Source of the DNA: Polaromonas sp.
GTDB taxonomy: Bacteria > Pseudomonadota > Gammaproteobacteria > Burkholderiales > Burkholderiaceae_C
DNA length: 15,194 bases
Direction of reading: 5' to 3'
NCBI GenBank assembly: GCA_028292345.1
Contig: JAQGMN010000054.1
Span: 1-15,194, forward strand
The notes beneath the pieces were generated by a model that saw nothing but the letters and a program-made list of their open reading frames with translations, had not been told where the DNA came from and searched no databases. Of the stretch, positions 13,085 through 15,194 are shown piece after piece. The stretch's first letter is position 1. Every line of letters begins with the position of its first letter. The position numbers were made by a program, and so were the translations under genes.

Positions 13085-14419
13085 TTACCGGTCGAAGGCC
13101 GGACGTTTCGGGTTGAAGGCCCAGTTGGGAATGAGGCTTTGCATCGCGGCCGCATCGTCGCGCGCGTCCAGGCCGTGCTGGCGGTACAGCTGATGGGCTT
13201 TCTCGACCTCGGCCATGTCCAGCTCGACGCCCAGGCCGGGCTTCTTGGGTACCTCGACGAGGCCGCCGACGATCTGCAGCGGCTCCTTGGTCAGGCGCTG
13301 GCCGTCCTGCCAGATCCAGTGCGTGTCGATCGCCGTCACGCGCCCGGGCGCGGCGGCGGCGACATGGGTGAACATCGCCAATGACACGTCGAAATGGTTG
13401 TTCGAGTGCGAACCCCAGGTCAGCCCCCAGTCGCGGCAGGTCTGCGCCACGCGCACCGAGCCGGCCATGGTCCAGAAGTGCGGGTCGGCCAGCGGAATGT
13501 CCACCGACTGCAAGCTCAGCGCATGCGTCAGCTGGCGCCAGTCGGTGGCGACCATGTTGGTCGCCGTGGGCAGGCCGGTGGCGCGGCGGAACTCGGCCAT
13601 CACCTCGCGGCCCGAAAAGCCTTCTTCGGCGCCGCACGGGTCCTCGGCATAGGCCACGACGTTCTTCATGTCCCGCATCAGCCGGATGGCGTCCTTGAGC
13701 AGCCAGCCGCCGTTCGGGTCGAGTGTGACGCGGGCATTGGGAAAGCGCTCGTGCAGCGCGGTGACCGCTTCGATCTCTTCCTCGCCGCGCAGCACGCCGC
13801 CCTTGAGCTTGAAGTCGTTGAAGCCGTAGCGGGCGTGCGCCGCTTCGGCCTGGCGCACGATGGCCTCGGGCGTCAAGGCCGTTTCGTGGCGAACGCGGCT
13901 CCAGGCGTTGTCGGCATCGGGTTCGCTGTTGTAAGCCAGATCGGTCTTGGTGCGGTCGCCGACAAAAAACAGGTAGCCCAGCATCTCGACCGCGTCGCGC
14001 TGCTGGCCTTCGCCCAGCAAGGCTGCCACCGGCACGCCCAGGTGCTGGCCCAGCAGGTCGAGCAGCGCCGATTCCACGGCGGTCACGGCATGGATGGTGG
14101 TGCGCAAGTCAAACGTCTGCAGGCCGCGCCCGCCGCTGTCGCGGTCGGCAAACTGCCGGTGCATCTGCTGGAGCAGGGCCAGGTGGTTGCCGACGGGCTG
14201 GCCGACGACCAGCGCCTTGGCGTCTTCCAGCGTCTGGCGGATCTTTTCGCCGCCCGGCACCTCGCCCACGCCGGTGCGCCCAGCGCTGTCGGTCAGGATC
14301 AGGATGTTGCGGGTGAAGAACGGGCCGTGCGCGCCGCTCAGGTTGAGCAGCATCGAGTCGCGGCCGGCGACGGGGATCACCTGCAGGCCGGTGATCAGGG
14401 GGGTGGAATGGGTTGGCAT
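13085..14419 (-). CDS. gudD: Glucarate dehydratase
   Basis: This 444-residue enolase-superfamily enzyme dehydrates D-glucarate to 5-keto-4-deoxy-D-glucarate, the first step of hexarate catabolism. It matches Escherichia coli GudD (446 residues) almost end to end: GRDSMLLNLSGAH (19-31), FADRDSGGRGLQTFDLRTTI (90-109) and GFSGREVMAEFRRATGLPTA (267-286). The catalytic base motif is K204-L-K206. Metal ligands are Asp 234 (TLDPNG), Glu 265 (CGAEEGF) and Asn 288. The second base pair is Asp 312/His 338. All are intact. The ATG at 14419 aligns with family N-termini; a TTG at 14434 would add five residues. No clear Shine-Dalgarno or promoter is visible. It lies downstream of a family 3 glycoside hydrolase gene and has its own terminator. 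No partner aldolase or transporter is in the window. Confidence 0.97.
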   Translation of the reverse strand: MPTHSTPLITGLQVIPVAGRDSMLLNLSGAHGPFFTRNILILTDSAGRTGVGEVPGGEKIRQTLEDAKALVVGQPVGNHLALLQQMHRQFADRDSGGRGLQTFDLRTTIHAVTAVESALLDLLGQHLGVPVAALLGEGQQRDAVEMLGYLFFVGDRTKTDLAYNSEPDADNAWSRVRHETALTPEAIVRQAEAAHARYGFNDFKLKGGVLRGEEEIEAVTALHERFPNARVTLDPNGGWLLKDAIRLMRDMKNVVAYAEDPCGAEEGFSGREVMAEFRRATGLPTATNMVATDWRQLTHALSLQSVDIPLADPHFWTMAGSVRVAQTCRDWGLTWGSHSNNHFDVSLAMFTHVAAAAPGRVTAIDTHWIWQDGQRLTKEPLQIVGGLVEVPKKPGLGVELDMAEVEKAHQLYRQHGLDARDDAAAMQSLIPNWAFNPKRPAFDR

Positions 14420-14478
14420 GGGTGGGTGTTTCAAGGGTTGGCAAAGGTTGGAAATGGCGCCAGCAGGAAAGCGCCGCA

Positions 14479-14511
14479 GCCGACCTGCCGCCCACGGGGC
14501 GGCAGGTCGGC
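14479..14511. terminator. Strong perfect hairpin between the glycosidase and gudD
   Basis: A 15-bp perfect inverted repeat with a 3-nt loop (arms 14479-14493 and 14497-14511, GC-rich, each arm containing CGACCTGCCGCCC or its complement) lies in the 148-bp gap. There is no proper T-run after it on the minus strand, only CTTTCC. It may still end or protect the upstream glycosidase transcript, or it could be a dispersed palindromic unit. The rest of the gap, including the AT-rich part at 14524-14545, shows no clear promoter. Confidence 0.5.
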
Positions 14512-14567
14512 CAGCGGTCCATCAAGGCTGATTATTTCCGTTTTGGCGTATCAGACGGAGTATCCGC

Positions 14568-15194
14568 TCAATACGTCAGGCCAAAGCCGAACTTGTACAG
14601 CGTGTCCTTCTCGGGGTAGCCCGGCACGTCCGGCTGGTTGTCGGCAATGGCTTTGGAGTTGTTGGCCAGGGCGAAGGGCATCTTGCCCTGCGGCTTGAAC
14701 TTGCCGCTCAGGACTTCCAGGAGTGCAACGTCGCTCACGCCGAAACCGGCCACGATGGCGCCGGCGTTCTTCAGGCCGCTGGCGTCGTCCAGTACATACG
14801 GGGCGCGGAAGTAGATGTTGAGCACCACCTTCTTCGGATCGCCCACCTCCTTCATGATGGCCTGGATGTCGGCCAGCGACGGCGTCATGACGCGCGACCT
14901 GGCCGTCGCCATGCCGGTGAAGGTCAGGTCGCCCGCTTCCCACGGCAGGGCGCCGCCGAAGGTCAGGCCGTTGTCCGAGCAGGTCGGGTTGACGGCCGGG
15001 AACAGCACGCAAGGGTCTTGCGCGCCCCACGTCTGGCCGGTCAGCGGGTTGAGCTGCAGCGGATTGGCGCCGGTGGCCGGGTCCTTGCTCGAATACGGCA
15101 CGGCGTTGTCCTTGACCAGCACCCGGATCACCGCATAGTCGGCGCCGGCGGCGCTCGGCCGTGCCTGGCCCTTGGTGGCGTCGTAGTTGCCGTC
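14568..15194 (-). CDS. Glycoside hydrolase family 3 protein, C-terminal domain (partial, N-terminus outside window)
   Basis: The visible 208 residues are the end of a family 3 glycoside hydrolase (beta-glucosidase/glucan glucohydrolase type), which releases sugars from the non-reducing ends of glucans. The open frame runs to the window edge without a start. The family C-terminal sandwich domain shows VVLNIYFRAPYVLDD, then GAIVAGFGVSDVALLEVLSG, then FKPQGKMPFAL, ending with LYKFGFGLTY. This last motif is the usual YxFGxGLxY close, so no fibronectin-type domain follows. The catalytic N-terminal barrel with its aspartate nucleophile lies outside. A GTG at 15131 is internal, not the true start. 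Exact substrate and location cannot be judged. gudD lies downstream in the same orientation, suggesting a sugar-use locus. Confidence 0.85.
   Translation of the reverse strand, partial: DGNYDATKGQARPSAAGADYAVIRVLVKDNAVPYSSKDPATGANPLQLNPLTGQTWGAQDPCVLFPAVNPTCSDNGLTFGGALPWEAGDLTFTGMATARSRVMTPSLADIQAIMKEVGDPKKVVLNIYFRAPYVLDDASGLKNAGAIVAGFGVSDVALLEVLSGKFKPQGKMPFALANNSKAIADNQPDVPGYPEKDTLYKFGFGLTY

Noticed and set aside
13394..14698. 434-codon plus-strand open frame across gudD and the gap
   Set aside because: It is antisense to gudD, whose catalytic residues are all in place on the minus strand.

Overview
The window looks like chromosomal DNA from a GC-rich betaproteobacterium of the family Comamonadaceae, most like Polaromonas or Rhodoferax. 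That placement rests on the protein families, the codon use, and two repeat types that I recall as scattered through Comamonadaceae genomes. It is an inference from memory, not a database result. Nearly all genes are on the minus strand; only an xdhC-family gene is on the plus strand. Both ends cut through a gene.

Left block (1-4984): a three-gene minus-strand operon encodes a periplasmic molybdenum hydroxylase of the isoquinoline 1-oxidoreductase type. Its genes are a secreted di-heme cytochrome c (2446-3021), a two-[2Fe-2S] subunit (1917-2369) and a Tat-exported molybdopterin subunit (1-1906, C-terminus outside the window). Divergent from it is an XdhC/CoxI-family cofactor-insertion protein (3316-4359). 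Convergent with that is a MocA-type cytidylyltransferase (4439-4984). Together these are the structural and maturation parts of an MCD-dependent dehydrogenase; the substrate cannot be read from the sequence.

Middle block (4439-12825): seven minus-strand genes lie head to tail. They are a TetR repressor, a membrane-fusion adaptor, an RND (HAE1) pump, a protein-isoaspartate-methyltransferase-like enzyme, a single-domain rhodanese, a TolC-family outer-membrane channel and mocA. The first three form a tight operon (gaps of 3 and 11 bp) with a good sigma70-like promoter and an overlapping palindromic operator. The TolC gene could supply the outer-membrane channel for the pump. A terminator-like hairpin sits just before tolC, and mocA follows tolC by 4 bp.

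Right block (13085-15194): glucarate dehydratase (gudD), with its own terminator, lies downstream of the C-terminal part of a family 3 glycoside hydrolase. A 15-bp perfect hairpin separates the two genes.

The most unusual feature is in the RND pump gene. A 94-bp palindromic Comamonadaceae-type repeat sits inside the reading frame, flanked by 5-bp direct repeats (GAATG on the coding strand). Repeat plus one duplicated target equals 99 nt, or 33 codons, so the frame is kept and the pump gains a 33-residue segment early in its porter domain. I saw no CRISPR array, tRNA, rRNA, phage gene or transposase gene.
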